A stretch of 64,000 nt of DNA from Climacteris rufus (lineage: Eukaryota; Chordata; Aves; Passeriformes; Climacteridae), in NCBI GenBank assembly GCA_013398175.1, contig VZRZ01004624.1:1163-65162 (forward strand), written 5' to 3'. The notes beneath the pieces were generated by a model that was given only the letters and a program-made list of their open reading frames with translations, was not told the DNA's origin and made no database searches. This document shows positions 34,641-48,469 of the stretch, piece after piece (within the stretch, counting starts at the first letter, position 1; each line of letters starts with the position of its first letter). Position numbers and translations under genes: made by a program.

Positions 34641-35809
34641 GTGCTTTCAGACCTGGGAGAAGTTAAAGGTTTGTATAAAAAATTGACTGTCTGGCTTGAA
34701 AATTATGGAGCTTGACAGATGGAGGATGAAAGGCTGCAACAGAAGAAAAACATAGGCCACCACCCTTGACACCGCTGACCACCCCGTTGCTGACAGCCTC
34801 TTCCCACAGCCTCGCTCTCTAAAGCATTTCCCACTTTAAGGAAATGTATCAGAACACAGGAGTTTATCTGCCCTGACCTCTACCCCCAAACTGAACCCTC
34901 TTTCATGTTAATTCTCTTCACAAAACCCACCGCATGTAAGGTCCCTGAGGTGCTCTGGCTTATTGGTTCTCATTATTTGTTGGTGGTGGTTGTTGCTGTT
35001 ATCCTACAGCAGTTAAGCTCTGATGAAGAAATTCTTGAGCCACATAAAATATGATGTCTGGCTTGCTGCTTTCCACAGGTTTAAGGTGGGGAGCACAAGC
35101 CACATGCTGTTATTAGAGAAGCCTTTAAGAAACAAGAACAGATGAGATTTTTATACCTAAGTGTTTCAAATCAAGGCAAAAACCAAACTTCTATGACAGG
35201 AAGACTGACAGGATTCCTCTGCTAGAAGGTTATATTTGGGTTGCCCATTTAGGTGGCACCTTTCCACAGTTAGAGCTTAATAGTTCTGAAGCAAAGTACT
35301 TCAGGGCCTGATCCTCTGTGACAAAGATCACAAATCAGAATCTGTCTACTCAGCTTAGGTTCCCCAAAACAAGGCAGGCATTACAGAAATTTGCTAAAAT
35401 GAGGGAAATATTATATTCACGCAGATAATAATAGCCAGGATAATTTTTTCCAGCAGACCACAGGGGCTCTGATGATGAAATACTTTCACCCATTTCTGTT
35501 CTTTGACTGAACAAAATAACGTTCTGAACAAGACCCCAAAATTTTACAAGGGAGCTTAAGAAGGACACTGCAGTGTAATTTTAAACTCATCTAGCAGTTC
35601 TCCTGACAGTATAAGTGAGGTCACAGCACAGCTGAAGAAAATTCATTCTTAAGCATGAATGAATGAATGCTTATAAGATCTTTTTTTCCCCCAGAGCTGA
35701 ATTTCTGCAGAGGATTTTCCTTTGTTGCTGACACTTAGAAGATACAAAAAATCTGGGAGACAGGGGAGGGATCTTCACACTGAACAGGAAGAATTTAAAT
35801 AATAATTAA

Positions 35810-35885
35810 GACACCAGATTGTAACACAGGAAAGGAGAATGTCATTCCTGGCTTTGCCCTGGTTTTCTGTGTGACCTGGAGCTGC
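35810..35885 (+). repeat. MIR-like SINE fragment
   Basis: The order ATTCCTGGCTTTGCCCTGGT then TTTTCTGTGTGACCTGGAGC parallels the MIR-related wording 'TTCCTGGCTCTGCCACTGACCTGCTGTGTGACCTTGGGCAAG'. The copy is incomplete and diverged. MIR-related SINEs are old and rare in bird genomes. Confidence 0.5.
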
Positions 35886-37011
35886 TCCTCGAAGGCACTG
35901 GGAGCAGTAGCTGGCACCGTGGGAAGAAGCCACAAGCAGGGTGACCTGCACAGAGCCTGGGCTGAATTAAAGCATTTCAGTGTTCTTGAAATAGCCTGGG
36001 GGCCACAGGCAATTGTGATGTGCTGGATAGGGAAGCATTTTGAACCCAAATTTTGGTAGGGAGGGGTCTAGAAATCCCCATCCAAACTGCACTGAACAGA
36101 TGTCAGACCAGGATGTTTGCCCAAAACCCTCTCCCAAATATATACAGCTACATTTCTTCCTATCAAAAACCAAAACAAACAAAGCATAAAGCAAGCAATA
36201 ACAGAAAACAGAGCAGAGTTTACTCTCATAGTCCAGACAGACGATATGGCTGAGCTAATCTAAAGCATCCCTACTGCCAGAAGGGGACAATTCTCCCTTT
36301 ACTCTTTCCTCCTTATTTCCTTCTTGATCCAGTCCCTCCTCCTGCTGCTGTGTCAGCTCAAAACTCATTTGACTGGACAGTGAGAGCCTCAAATCACGAG
36401 CCCAGTGAAGAACTAATGCATCAAAATACAGTTTTCCACAGGATTCGCTTCAGTGTGTGGTCAGATGGAAGCAGGACTTGCATGAGGCAGGGATGGGATC
36501 AGGGCTGGGGAAGGAGGGAGCACTTGGTTGTTGGAGAAAGCAAACTGTGCCTCTGATGCAGGATGTGCAACACAGGTTTTATTCCCACCTTTAATCCGTG
36601 TTTTTTCAAACTCAGGAACACACATAGAGGAACAAAGCTTGCAAGTTTTTATTTTTACTGCATTTTCCTCTGTCCCCCCATGACAACACATCACTGTCAC
36701 TCTCCAGCTTCCCTGTCCCAGCCAAGGGAGAAGTTGCCACATTGCACATGGGAACATCAGTGATTATAGGTGCAGCAGACAGTCAAAAACAGGCACTGTG
36801 GCACTTTCACTGACTCTGAGATGGGAGCCCAGTCCCTCCTCATGGCACAGTGCCATGGTTTATATTTCTCTCAATGGAGAGGCTGAGAAGCTCATCTTTC
36901 CCATCACAGGTATGTCCAAGCTGATGATCAAAATCACATTTTGAATAATCTCTCTCAGTCTCTTCTGGAGTTGAGAGAGAACTCCTGCATGTTATCCAAC
37001 AATTGTACATT

Positions 37012-37038
37012 TTCCAGTCCTTGGCATAAGGACTGGAA
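37012..37038. repeat. 11-bp perfect hairpin, 5-nt loop
   Basis: TTCCAGTCCTT (37012-37022) and AAGGACTGGAA (37028-37038) are exact reverse complements separated by GGCAT. It is too short for a microRNA precursor. Confidence 0.9.
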
Positions 37039-38635
37039 TTCCAGCGTGTGCCCCCTCTCCTTCCCCCTGCCCTCCCCAGAAAATGCCATCACTGCAAGGT
37101 CACCTGCAACTGTTGTTTGAAACACATCTCCTGCTTCCCAAAGCAAAAATCAGCTCACTGGGCTATGAGCTGAAGGGATTTAAATTCTCTAAAGAGTTTA
37201 ATTCAGTCTGCAGCTAAATAAGGATTTTGAGAACCTAAATTTTCATCTCCTGGAGGGAACAGAGCCTTTAGACACCTGGGCTGCCCACCCCGTCAATCTC
37301 CCACTTTGTTACGCAACAGGAGAGGAATCTGACCCTTTTGTTTCTCAAAGCAATTATTGTCACTGTGATTTTACATCGGGGAAGGACACAGTGCTTAAGG
37401 ATCTCAGTGTTTACACGTGCAAAAGGGCGTTTTTTCTTTAAAGGAGAGGCATTGCTGTTCAGCACAACGTGTCATTGGGACACGACCACCAGGGTGATCG
37501 GGCTGTTTTTCCTCTCCATTCATCCATTTTTAAATCCATAAGTTGCTATAAAATGAACAGATGCTATTAACACCTCGGTGAATTTGTGTGGAAACCGTGA
37601 TACATCCTCAGCAGAAAGTGAATATAAACACACAAAATTGCCTTCAATCTGCTTCCCAAGCCCTGAGAGGGCTCACAGAATCAAAAAGATATTTTTGAAG
37701 AAGATTATTCTGGTTGCACACCCAGAATAATTGTCTAATTTAATCATGGATGCCAGTTGCTTGTAGCTGAATACCTAATGTGGCTTTTGCTATGGTATTT
37801 CCAGTGGTATAGATGTGAAATAATTACACCAGGTAGGAATGAAAGTGGAATCCTTCATTAATTGAAGCCTAGGGAGAGGTAGGTAGTTTTATATCTATAT
37901 CCAGAGACACAAATGAGCACAAGCTTAGCCTACATTAATGAAAGAATGACATAAATGACCAGAAACCTCCCAAATCCCAAACACAAGACAATTTTATCAC
38001 CAGAACTTCTAAACTGTAAAAGTCATAGGAAATATAAAGTAGAAGCTGTTATTCAGATGGGTGCTGGAACAAGCAGATCTTTACTAAATAATTTCAACTT
38101 CTGTAATTGTTCTAAAGCCTCATTTATGCTCTGTAAGGTGTACTTAGAGGGCACAGGTGGCTTTATTTGTGGTCAAAGCCTGGGACATCCTGTCAAATGT
38201 GTTTAATCCTGGCACTGCAAAGTTTAATGCATGTCCTTGGTAAAGTCACATTATGGTTCAGTCCCCTACCCCTGCAAATGAGCTTAATAACATCAGTTAC
38301 TCTCTCCATTGCACTGTTCAGATTATTCATGAATTTTTCAGGGTAAGAAAACATCTGCCATATGGCAGCAAGCTCCAAAGAGCCCTGTCTCTATCTGCAG
38401 GCTCTGGGCTTTTCTGTGGCACAGATAGCTATGACTTAGAATAGCTATTTTGGGGAGGGGGTAATTGTTCTGCCACAGTGAATTACCAGGAGTGGAGACA
38501 ACAGGCCAAAAAAAATGCAGATTAATGAAAAGCCATTTTTTGGCGTATTTGAGAAGATGCTGTTTGAAAATGTCCTTTTTTTGAGATCTGCTGCATGCTG
38601 GGGCAAAACCAAGAGAAACAAGATTCTAAAACAGC

Positions 38636-38725
38636 TGATAGCCTGGTGGCTGAGGCGTTCCTCTGTAATGGAAAGGTGGAAAACTACAGAGGGAGACTTG
38701 AGTCTAGATCACCCATTGCGTAAGT
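38636..38725 (+). repeat. Possible tRNA-derived SINE head
   Basis: TAGCCTGGTGGCTGAGGCGT resembles the A-box region of tRNA-derived SINEs of the MIR/CORE type ('TGGCCTAGTGGTTAGAGCA'). A similar TGGCTGAGGCATTGG opens the better SINE candidate at 58252. The rest of this copy is too diverged to follow. Confidence 0.35.
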
Positions 38726-38729
38726 AACT

Positions 38730-41700
38730 GGTCCAACAAGCACCAGATCATTTTCCCGCATTTTTTTAAATGAAAAAACCCAAAACATCTTCATTCTCTT
38801 CAGCTAAAGAGCAGAATACATTTTGAAGCTTTAAAACTTTGGCAGGAGGGAAAAAACAGTTTGTCTCCTTTCTTAATTACAGCTACAACTGCCTAACACA
38901 GCTCAAGTCTAAAATCCCTTGTGTTTGTGCATGGCCACTGGAAATATCACAGGTATGAAAAAATTTCATGCAATTATGTGATTTGCGGCACTTCCCAGAC
39001 TTTTGCTCTTTTCTCTTAATTGTCAGGTTCTGTTCAAATACATGAAGTCTGTAGCTCTTTCCTTTGTGTGAATAGCTTTCTCAATCCCCATACAACTTAA
39101 TATTCTGTTGCCCTATTAAGCTAGCCATGCAGAAAACGGTTTCTAGCCAAATAATAGGAATAGCAAACGTATGAACTCTATACCTCAATGAGGTGTTAAC
39201 TTCAAAGCCTTGTTATTTGGGAGTTGGGGCCATTTAAATGCTGACATTATTAGGCAAGGAAGTCTAAGAAACAAGCACTCAGTGGGAGTCAAAGATCTTT
39301 TTAAAAAGCATTTTCTTTATGCTCATCACACCCCAATTCATTTAGGATGGGCTCCTGTTCTATGCCTACACGTTTCCTAATTAAGACTTCTTTCCTTGCC
39401 ACAATGTTTAGGTTAGAAGGAATCAGGGGCTCTCCATGTACCCCCTTCATGATTGGCATATTTTTTTCTTTCCCCTCTCCCATCTCCTTGGTTGTAATTA
39501 CATTACAGTGGCTTATCTCTCCATCAAAGGATGGGTAAGTGGTCCCTTTATAAACCTGCTTGGAGCAGCTGTTGGCCAGTCAGGGAACACTGAGACCTGA
39601 CCAGGGCTACACTTTCCCCAAAGGACTTATCTATATTGTGCTGCATTGAATGCCATGTGAATCGGTGTAGACAAGAACAAATAGCATTCAGCACATGTCA
39701 GCTAAGTGCAGTTTTAGCCTGGCCTCATCAGTGTTTAATCATGATTAGCTGACATGCACAGTTTATTGTGGTCTTCACCAGCCAACATATTGTGACCAGT
39801 ATTACGTCAATTACTCAGTTACCCAAAATTACATTCAGACATGATTAAATCCTTCAATTTGTACAGCTTTGTAGAGACTCAGCAACACGGATCTGGCTCT
39901 TTGAGACCTGGCCAGCCAAGGCCCACATCTAGGTCTGAGCCTGACTTGTCACAGAATGATGCAAAGTCTCTGGACTACCTAGTGACAGCAAGGCATGGCT
40001 GTTACATGTGCAGGCATCCCAGACTGGCTGCAGACTAGGTCTGAGTGTTCAAAGCAAGGGGATCAGAGCACCACAGGCTTCAGCTGGCAAATAGGCGAAT
40101 ATTCGCTCCTGGTTTCAGGCAGGGAATACCATTGGTGTCTTGCTCAAAGCCCGACGTGTCGCAGCTTTCCTGCTGCAAAAGCCATGCTAGCTCCAGCAGT
40201 GCATGAAGCAATGCCACACCTGACTGCAGCCTGGGACAGCCCAGGGAGGAAGGTGCTCATTGAGGAAGTGCCATAAACTGTCCCAGTCCTGCTGGGACAA
40301 AAAGGGGGATTTGTATTCTAAGTATTATGAAATAATCCTCCTTTATCCCTTGAACGCTTGCACGGCTACCATTTAACTTAGGTCTGCACAGATGCACTGA
40401 TTGAGCCCCGTATTTGCAGCAGGAGCTCCACACTGGCTGGAGATGCCCATTCATGTGCACGAGATCAGCTTCCTGTTTTCCCCATTCAAGCCCGATTCCA
40501 GCTTCAGTTCCAAAAGTAGCGCACCCTTGGCAAAACACTCTGCTGATACTAATCTAATCAGAATCTTTCTGTAACTCAACATCCACATCCAACTCATCAA
40601 CAATACTTCTTTGAATTCTTTCTGGAAATCATGCAGATATATGGCACTGGGTGAAGGGCAGAAATCATAACATGTATTTCCCTGGCCCCAATCACTGTCA
40701 GGGATTTCACAGAGGCAACAGTAGTAGGCAGTCAATAACTTTTCAGCAGGAGTCAGAAGTCCCATTCTACTTTTGCATGCTATAACAACACAGCCAATGT
40801 ATGTATTATCCATTTTCTTCCAGAAAAGAAAATGTCCTATGGGCCCTCCTGCATCTGCTGAGCTTGCACGCTATGGGGTCGATGGAAGATCACCTCTTCT
40901 CATGGTGCCCGCTCCTCCTAGTGCAAAGACATGTGGTTTGGGAACAAAAGGCATTATTCAGCTCCTGGGAGCAGAACACTGGCATCTATGTTTTACAGAG
41001 TATTTGAAGCCTGAGATCTTCAGGGGTCAGCAGCCTCCCCAGCCCCTGTGCTCATTTTGCCAGCACCCCTTGGGCAGGACAGCTACAACAGGAACAGTCT
41101 TTTTGAAACCTGGGGATCCTCAGGCTCCCAGAACTGGCAGTTACTGTGTGCAGGGAAATTCTAAGTCATGTATAGTTGAGATCACATCTGGTGTGAAATG
41201 TATTTACCGTAAGCACCCCGACCACACTGAGGCAATGTTTAAAGGCTACAGCATTTTCAACCAAAGCACCATGAATCAGTCCTCTGCTCTCTACATTTTT
41301 TCCTTCCCAACACAGCAGATTGCTAAAGTATTCATGCATACATTTTCTTTTCTAATCTTCCTCTTCCTTGCAGCCTGAATCTGAGGAGCAGAAAAGTGTA
41401 ATATGCAAACCCAGAAATATTTGTCCTGTTTGGATGTCTGACTACAGCTCCCAGTTGTGGTATCACTGGATGATTCCAGGCAAAGAGAAACAAGCTGCTC
41501 ACCAAAGTTAAAATCAGGCACTGCTTCTGCTTTTGCTTATTTTGGTATCAAGCAAGAATTTCTTCTCTTTAGTCAGTAGAGTTGTACCATGTGGGTAAAT
41601 TAGAGGAGAAGGAACACGGCCTGTAATAGACAGGAGTGAGAAAATAGAACCCTGAGGGAGGCAAATACGAATTGGGTAATTTGAGAAAAATAAAATAGCC

Positions 41701-42460
41701 TGCAGGGGTAAGCTGAAGCTATTCTGTTAAAAATAAATAAGACCAAAACTGCATTTGCTTGGTCTAGGACTATCAGGTTTAAAGCCTGATGAATTCAACA
41801 AACCTTTGAATCAGCAGGTAAGGAGCCTAACAAGCTTTTCCTGCTAATATGCTGAGCAACTTCATCTACCTCTGTCATTGCCATTCCCCTGCCTAATCTG
41901 GGCAGAATCCCTAGAAGCTGTGCATGGATAAGGTATCCACAGTTCTGAAAAGCAGACATTAGGAAAATAGCCACAAGAAGAACTGAAAAGTACAAAATCA
42001 GAGAAGAGCACTGTCAACCTAGCAAGGAGAAGGTTGGGAGAAAATAAACATGGGAAACAGAAAGTGCAAGAGGTAGGTCATCAATGGAAGTGCCATAGGT
42101 ATTCCTGGATTTTGAAGTGAAACAACACCAGACTGAAAACACAAGCCTGCATTTCAATTGTTAAGTATTAGGACCTGTCTCTTCCTCACCTCAGTACTCA
42201 CAGGCAGGATCTTACATTATACGGTGTCTCAGGCTGCCTCTTTTAGATCAGGGTTATGCTCATGCTATTATTTCAGATGCTGTCAACCTATCAACTCTTT
42301 TAGCAGAAATGTTTAAATCAGTACAATATATTTTTCCTGAATATCTGCATTGTTTCTGACAGGAGCTAATCCAAGGAGGTTCTGAATTTTGCACTGTAGA
42401 GTGGCTAGCAAAGGTGACCATGTGTCATCACATGAAGGATTTCTGGATTTATAAACCCTG
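38730..42460. other. Unique non-coding DNA without a gene
   Basis: The longest plus-strand open frame in the window lies here (40773-41378, 201 codons), but it opens with TTG; from the first ATG about 193 codons remain and no domain is recognisable. Its C-terminus is hydrophobic by composition only. I see no repeats or RNA genes. Confidence 0.5.
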
Positions 42461-42463
42461 GTT

Positions 42464-42520
42464 TGATTATTCCCATTTTATAGAGGAGTCACTGAGGCAA
42501 AGGCAGTGGTTTTGTCCTGT
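42464..42520 (+). repeat. MIR/L2-type ancient repeat fragment
   Basis: GATTATTCCCATTTTATAGA followed by GGAGTCACTGAGGCAAAGGC matches the well-known MIR/L2 wording 'ATTATCCCCATTTTACAGATGAGGAAACTGAGGCACAGAG' in order and spacing. About 55 bp are recognisable. Confidence 0.6.
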
Positions 42521-42549
42521 CTGTGGCTGTAAATGGAGCTTCCAAGAAA

Positions 42550-45500
42550 GTCCTCATACAGGACACTGCTCTTGAAACCCTGCTAATGCTTTGTCTTTAG
42601 CTCAGGCTTCCTCCCAAAAGATGGAGGAGTTTAAACAGACAGTTTGGGTTTGACTGCACTCATTTGAGCTCTGGTAGCCAGGCTCACTGGAAAGGTCAAA
42701 TCAGTGGGAAAAAAAAATTAAGGATAATCTGGGTCTTTGTTTTATGGGCTGTCTCATCCTGGTTTTAAGTGATTTTTCCTCCTGCAGAGTCCTATCCCCA
42801 ACAGTGCCTCCTGTCAAGGGCTGCACTGAACTGCACTATCAGCAAACCTTCAAGCCTCACAGAGAAAAAACAGAACATGAATTAGCTGAAATAAAAGACC
42901 TTGGCCAGATTGCTTTGTTGGATAAAGCACCTTTGTTGTAAATATGTGGGAAAGGAGAGTCCAACCACAGCTCATCCAGATTCCTTAGACACACACGCCC
43001 AGTGATATGTATTTGTGAATATTTTCCACATTTATATCTGCTAACCAAAGTAACCAGTTTTTACTTGTTTAATTACTGCCGAAGAAAGAGGAACTGTCAG
43101 TGCTTTAAGAGTTATGCCAAAGCACAGGGTGGGTTCTCTCTGATTCATATGCTGCATGGCTACAGAAACTGAGACCCAGCATCAGGAATGCCAAGCAGTT
43201 AAAAATGCAGCAGTCCAGCTCTACAACATATTTTTAATCTACCTCCCTTGTTACATTAATGTTGTTCCTAACTTTCCTAGCAATTTCGCAGTATATCAAC
43301 CATTTTATCAAAACACAAGGAAACAGGAAGGCCTTTGGGGGTAAAAGCATGGGACCTAACAGACTGTGTTATGCTAATGCAGTTTTATTCCTTTCATTTT
43401 CCAAGTGGATGAAAGTCATCCCAGCTCTGACTCTCTCTTTGGCTTCATTGCTACATGACATTACCACAGGAAGTAGATTAAATAAGTACGTATAATTTTT
43501 TTTTCAATGGAAAGAAACCCTTGTACTTTGCACACAGGCATGAAGATGACCAATAAGCCTTTCTGAAAATCACCACCACCACTAAAAAAAACAAACACAA
43601 ACCCTCACAGTCCACAAAATTATTAGGAAACTTTGCAGGTTTTGGTCCTTCCACTCCCAGTGAAGATATAAGTGGATGGAAGCGTAGGGTGAGGATGCCA
43701 GCTACTGCCTCTATAGATCCAAAACCTGGTCCTAAATCTCACAGGAAGAGAGAGAGATGACATACAACAAGAAAGAAAGGGTATCATTGCATGGACATTT
43801 GAGTGGATTAGAATCAGCCTGGAAAATGTGCTTTAATAAAGCTCCGTAACATTATTGCCATAATGACATCTGCACCTGTCTTTGTGAGGATTTGTGCCAG
43901 GTTATAAGGAGACACACAGGAAGCAGACACTTCTGGATGCACGTGGATGCAGTGTTCAGCCTAGGGTTGCATTTGCATGGTGATCCTGAACCCTTCCTGA
44001 AATTCCTGCCCATCCGTATTGTTCCCGTGCTCGCCATCTCTGTCTGTTATAAACAACACGATTTCACCTCCTTGCTCACTCTTTCCACCTGCAAAACGCA
44101 AAGAGCAGTGTTTACCTTTCATGCAGAAAAGTTTTAGGATTAGAGAGATGAAGGTGCTGCCTCTCACCATGGAAAAAACCCAAGACAGACACATGAAACC
44201 AAGCCAAGGGTTTTGTGTAGGATGGCCACTACTTCATGCACTGTGGAATGACAGCCTGGTGGGCAGGAAAAGATAGACACTTCCCCTGGGACATACAAAA
44301 GTAGCTGTCTAAACCTAGAGATTTCACATCTAGAACCACACATTTGATACCCCTTTACAAACCCTCCTGCAATTTACTCGTCACAGGACCCAAGACAGGT
44401 AAATTAACTTAATTACAACCACCACACACTTGAGAAAACTGGGACACAGCAAAGAAGCAGCTCATTGTCACCACTGGCCCTGCTGTCCAGACCTTTCTGA
44501 TGGGTAAATCACTTGTCAGAAAACACTAATTCAAGTTTTAGTTTCCTAACATAGGAGTCAACCCAACACCCTGCGATTAGCCAAGTGTCCCTGAGGTTTT
44601 TCAGAGGTAAATTAGGGTTTGTTTTGTTTGTTTTGAGTGAAATTACACTGCTGAAATGGTGTTGAAGGGAAAAGGGTTTAGTTCTACAAATCCTGCACCT
44701 TGCAAGTTCAAGTAGCCTGTCTAGACAGTGTATTTTATGCTGTGCTGACATGTATATAGAGGAACAGTTGAGGCAAGAAGCCTCACATCCATGTTTTGAG
44801 CAGGAACAAGAAGGATACTGTTTAGGTATGTTTGTTATGTCCTCAGACACATCGGTGGTGGCAGCATGAGTTCCCCAGGGCCGGGTTCTAAACGCAGTGG
44901 TGAGCCTAAAGTGACTCCTCTGGACTCAATTATCCCAGGTCTTCCCTTTCAGTGTCCAATTAGAGATGAAATGATGTTGTCACCATTGTGTTCACAAGCA
45001 GCAAGTGGCTGTGTCCAGCACAATATGATTAATTTATGTGGTAATTGCAGTTATTGGGGGCTTCCTTACTCACTGTTCAGAAGACCAGCGATAAACTCAC
45101 AGTAGGGAATACACAGCAACAAGTGAAGGCACAGAGAAGCCAATATTAGAGAAGCCAAACAAGTTTTGAAAGTGACTTTTGCATAGTAACAGCTCCTCCC
45201 ACTAGAAATACTGCCCTGTCAGTGGGGAGGAACCATTAGGGAAAACTTTCATCACCAGAAAGGTTGTCCCAGAGCAAATTGCTGTCTAGGGAATTGCAGG
45301 GGAGAATCCAGTCCTTTTTCTGCCCCGAGGATATCAGGTTTTGAGGATTTGTGTAAGGCTTGAAACAATTTCCAGTGCTAAATGCTAACAAGGCTTTCAG
45401 ATAGTCCCGTGATGTTGGGATGCAAAGACCAAACGAGATCCGTTTACACAAGCGAAATGGATATTTAAATAGAAAGCAGCCACCATCAAAAATGTTTTTA

Positions 45501-46105
45501 AAAATGCTGTTTTGGTTAATGCAGCATACTGTACTTCTGCCAACAAAGGCAGTTTCTGATCAGGACATGCCGTGCTTCCCTCTGGAGATTTTGCAGGCAG
45601 GGTGGTCTTCCATGAGGGACGGGAAAGGGCTTAGTTAACATTACACATCCTTCATATATGCAGGCTGGTAAATGTAAGGCATTACAGCTGTGCAGTTTGT
45701 CACCAAAAACCAAGCTGGAAGGAGTCTAAATCCAGAGAACCGACAGGAATATGACCTAGTCACTCTCAACACCTTTTATGCTCCCCCTTCATCATAAAGC
45801 AACTTCTCTTGTGTTTGTGCAGCCAGATCTCTTTGGTCTTTAGATAGAGTGGTTTTTTGGTAAAGAGAGGAAAAAAACAACATAAGTGATTTATTATTTT
45901 CCCATAGACTACAAAAGAAGCCTGCAGTCCCACTATGCTACAGTATGTTTATTTTGATAGGAAAAAGCTTTGGCACTGGAAGGACTGCACTTTGTACCAC
46001 AAAGAACAAAACCCATCCTGGAGGCAGGAGCTGCTCTAAAGACCTCAGCTTCCCTTGTCTTTACAGAGGTTAAAATCACCTATATGTGAAGGAGGGGAAT
46101 AGTTG
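42550..46105. other. Unique non-coding DNA without a gene
   Basis: No coding frame is credible. A short CAC run lies at about 43572-43583 and a GTTT/GTTTT run at 44618-44635. The piece 44866-45105 has moderate CpG and a TTAATTTA site but no assignment. Confidence 0.55.
44430..44480 (+). repeat. Possible MIR/L2 fragment
   Basis: TTGAGAAAACTGGGACACAG followed by CAGCTCATTGTCACC recalls 'TGAGGAAACTGAGGCACAGAG...TGACTTGCCCAAGGTCAC'. Weaker than the copy at 42464. Confidence 0.35.
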
Positions 46106-46111
46106 GAAAAC

Positions 46112-46246
46112 GAAGTTGATTTCAGTGGGACAACATATTGCTTCTATTTAAGAAAACATCCTCCATCAGTGCGTGTTTGAACCCAGTGAGACCTGAGCAC
46201 ACGCTTAAAGCTAAACATATGCTCAAGTCCTTTCCTGAAACAGATA
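46112..46246 (+). repeat. Old amniote repeat related to the one at 26771
   Basis: GTTGATTTCAGTGGGACAAC, then GAGCACACGCTTAAAGCTAA and ACATATGCTCAAGTCCTTTC with CTGAAACA, parallel the wording 'TTGACTTCAATGGGAC...AAGCACATGCTTAAAGTTAAGCATGTGCTTAAGTGCTTTGCTGAAT'. It appears to represent the right-hand half of the family seen at 26771-26893. Confidence 0.5.
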
Positions 46247-46249
46247 CAT

Positions 46250-48405
46250 GTGAGGAAACACTTATCAGTTGGAATATGGTATTCATTCTCTGGTTCATCC
46301 CCTCTTTTCCTCCTAGAATTTCCAGGGCTTGAAATGTAAAGAATCCATCTAAGTTAATAGGGAGATGTTTATGTAATTATGTGTGTACAGCGGGCACAAA
46401 AGGCCTGTTTTATTTTCATAAACACGAGAGGTACAATGGTCACTTCCCAGGCTGAGCAATTTACTAAGACCACTTGTTTTTATATTGACTGATCTACAAA
46501 AAAAATCTGCAAGTTGGAAATTTTGTGTCTCTCATTGAGAGGTGAGGCAATCAAGCTATAGTATCTCACAGATTTCAAGAAAATAGTTATTGCATCTATC
46601 ATTCATGTTATTAATGTGGTTATTATTAGCAGTGTTTTCCATCCTGTGCAAAGCATGCATTTGAAAATAAGATTATTATACCATTAGAACCATTCTCCTC
46701 TACTTCTATGAAGAAGACTAGAAGGACTTGGAAAATCTGTTTATCAGATTTCTTAAATTCCAAAGGTTTTAGCTGTAAAAATTCAGCTCCGGCAAAAAGG
46801 AATCATTTAGGAAAAGATACCATCATTTTTCCTAAACTCAGCCAAAACTTATTCTGAAAGAATTTCCACTGAAATAAATGGGATTGTTCACAAAATCCAG
46901 TCTATTCAGCATACATACAAGTGAAAGAATGCTGCACGCAATTTTGAGGCATTTTCCTACTCCCTTATTCCCAAGTTACAGTATAGTCAAGATGGACACT
47001 TTAATTGTCAGGCTCACAGCTTGGAGTGCTGCTCCAAAAGCAGAATTCCCAGCTGAGATGGGATCTCCAGCAAGTGGGATCAGCAGATGACTGGGCACCT
47101 CTAAGATCACAGTTGGACACACTGCCCAGGCCACGGTTAATTCCAGTCAGGAGTTCGTGACTCATCACATTCCTGCAGAGATCCTGTCACCATCCCTCTT
47201 CCCTTCCACTTCCTCAGATTTGCCACAGCTTTTGGCAGAATCTCCCGCCAGTTGGAGGTTTAAGGGGATGAATGAAGTGGTTGGGATAGCCAGGAAGAGC
47301 AACCTGAATCAGCAGCAGCCGAGGCAGCACATCTGCCCACACAGCGAACCTCAGCAGTGCTGGCAAAGGTCTGTGACCAGCTGGGTGTGATCCAGCTGAG
47401 GGCATCTTCAAAGCTGCTTTTCCCATACATCAGCAGCTGTGAGGAGGAGGAACACACAGCCCCATCACAAACTAGATGATCCCACTGAAGGCTGAGGCAT
47501 CCCTGCAATGTCACAAATACAGAGAGCAGTTACACGATGATTTTGCTCACTTCATTCAACCTCCCTTTGTGGCAGCCATGGAGATGTGATGGAATCTCCT
47601 TGTTTTCTAGCTCCCAGTCACCCTGACTCCATGAGGTGCATCCCAGGCTCATGCCAGACTGAGCCAAGAATCCACTCTTGGCTCTTTGCACCTCAGCCTG
47701 CTCTTTCACATCTGTGAGCTCATTACTTCTCCAGATGTATATTGTTTACACAGGACAGAAAAACCCCAAATCTTGTCACTGCACAGCAGTAATGTGCTTT
47801 TAGAACTTTATTAGGCATATATTTATATCAGATGACCTACCTCACACCACAAACCATGAAAATTTATCTTGAATTCCTTTATAAAACACCTAAGCTGCTG
47901 GGGGTTGTACCAAGCAATCAGCCCCAAAATTCTGAAATTAAACAATCACAAAATCTAAGTTACAAAAATAACACATGGAGATACCAGCTTTGGAAGATTA
48001 GAGAAATGAGCCACAGCTACAACCTGCTCACCTTGAACAGTCTCAATGCAGCACTCACATAATGCAAAGACACTCGAAAAGAACAAGTTCATTAAAATTT
48101 TCTGGAAGAAAATTCTCAAACTGCTACAGAAAACACCACGACTTTGGGATACTCATCCAAAATACATTATAGAGAATATGAAGAGCTATTACAGGTGGGA
48201 AATGGTATGCTTGGAAATATTTGGGATTCTACAAGCCTCAACCAAGTATTCACAATAACAGAGGAGGAACTTGCAGGAAGAGGAAATCTTACTTAACCAC
48301 AGGTCCTGCAAAAAGGCAAAGGTGAGAGATGCACAGCAAACTGTGAGAACTGCAGAACCTGCCTTTGAGAGTGAAAATGCAGGGGCTGCCCTAAGTACCA
48401 TCATG
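46250..48405. other. Unique non-coding DNA without a gene
   Basis: No product is recognised. 46855-46890 contains an old-repeat-like TTCCACTGAAATAAATGGGA, too short to call. 47830-48260 is open for about 70-76 codons in two frames with Lys/Asn-rich, noncoding-looking translations. Confidence 0.5.
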
Positions 48406-48412
48406 AAAAATT

Positions 48413-48466
48413 GGGAGGCCCTGATTCTGCAAAGACTGATGCACATGCTAACGTTACACCCTTGAA
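48413..48466 (+). repeat. Old amniote repeat fragment
   Basis: GGAGGCCCTGATTCTGCAAA followed by GACTGATGCACATGCTAACG and TTACACCC closely follows the wording 'GGGCCTGATCCTGCAAAGACTTACGCACATGCTTAACTTTACGCC'. Together with 16490, 26771 and 46112 it suggests one old family, or a group of related families, present several times in 64 kb. Confidence 0.55.
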
Positions 48467-48469
48467 TTT

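Larger units (their letters stand above)
34641..38630. other. Unique non-coding DNA without a gene
   Basis: Apart from the MIR-like piece (35810-35885) and the hairpin (37012-37038), I see only ordinary sequence. A small GAAT run with flanking inverted ATGCTT/AAGCAT motifs occurs at 35647-35675. CpG-containing DNA at 37280-37510 is slightly unusual but unassigned. Confidence 0.55.

Noticed and set aside
40773..41378. 201-codon plus-strand frame as a gene
   Set aside because: It opens with TTG; the remainder from the first ATG shows no domain, conserved motif or splice context, and composition looks non-coding.
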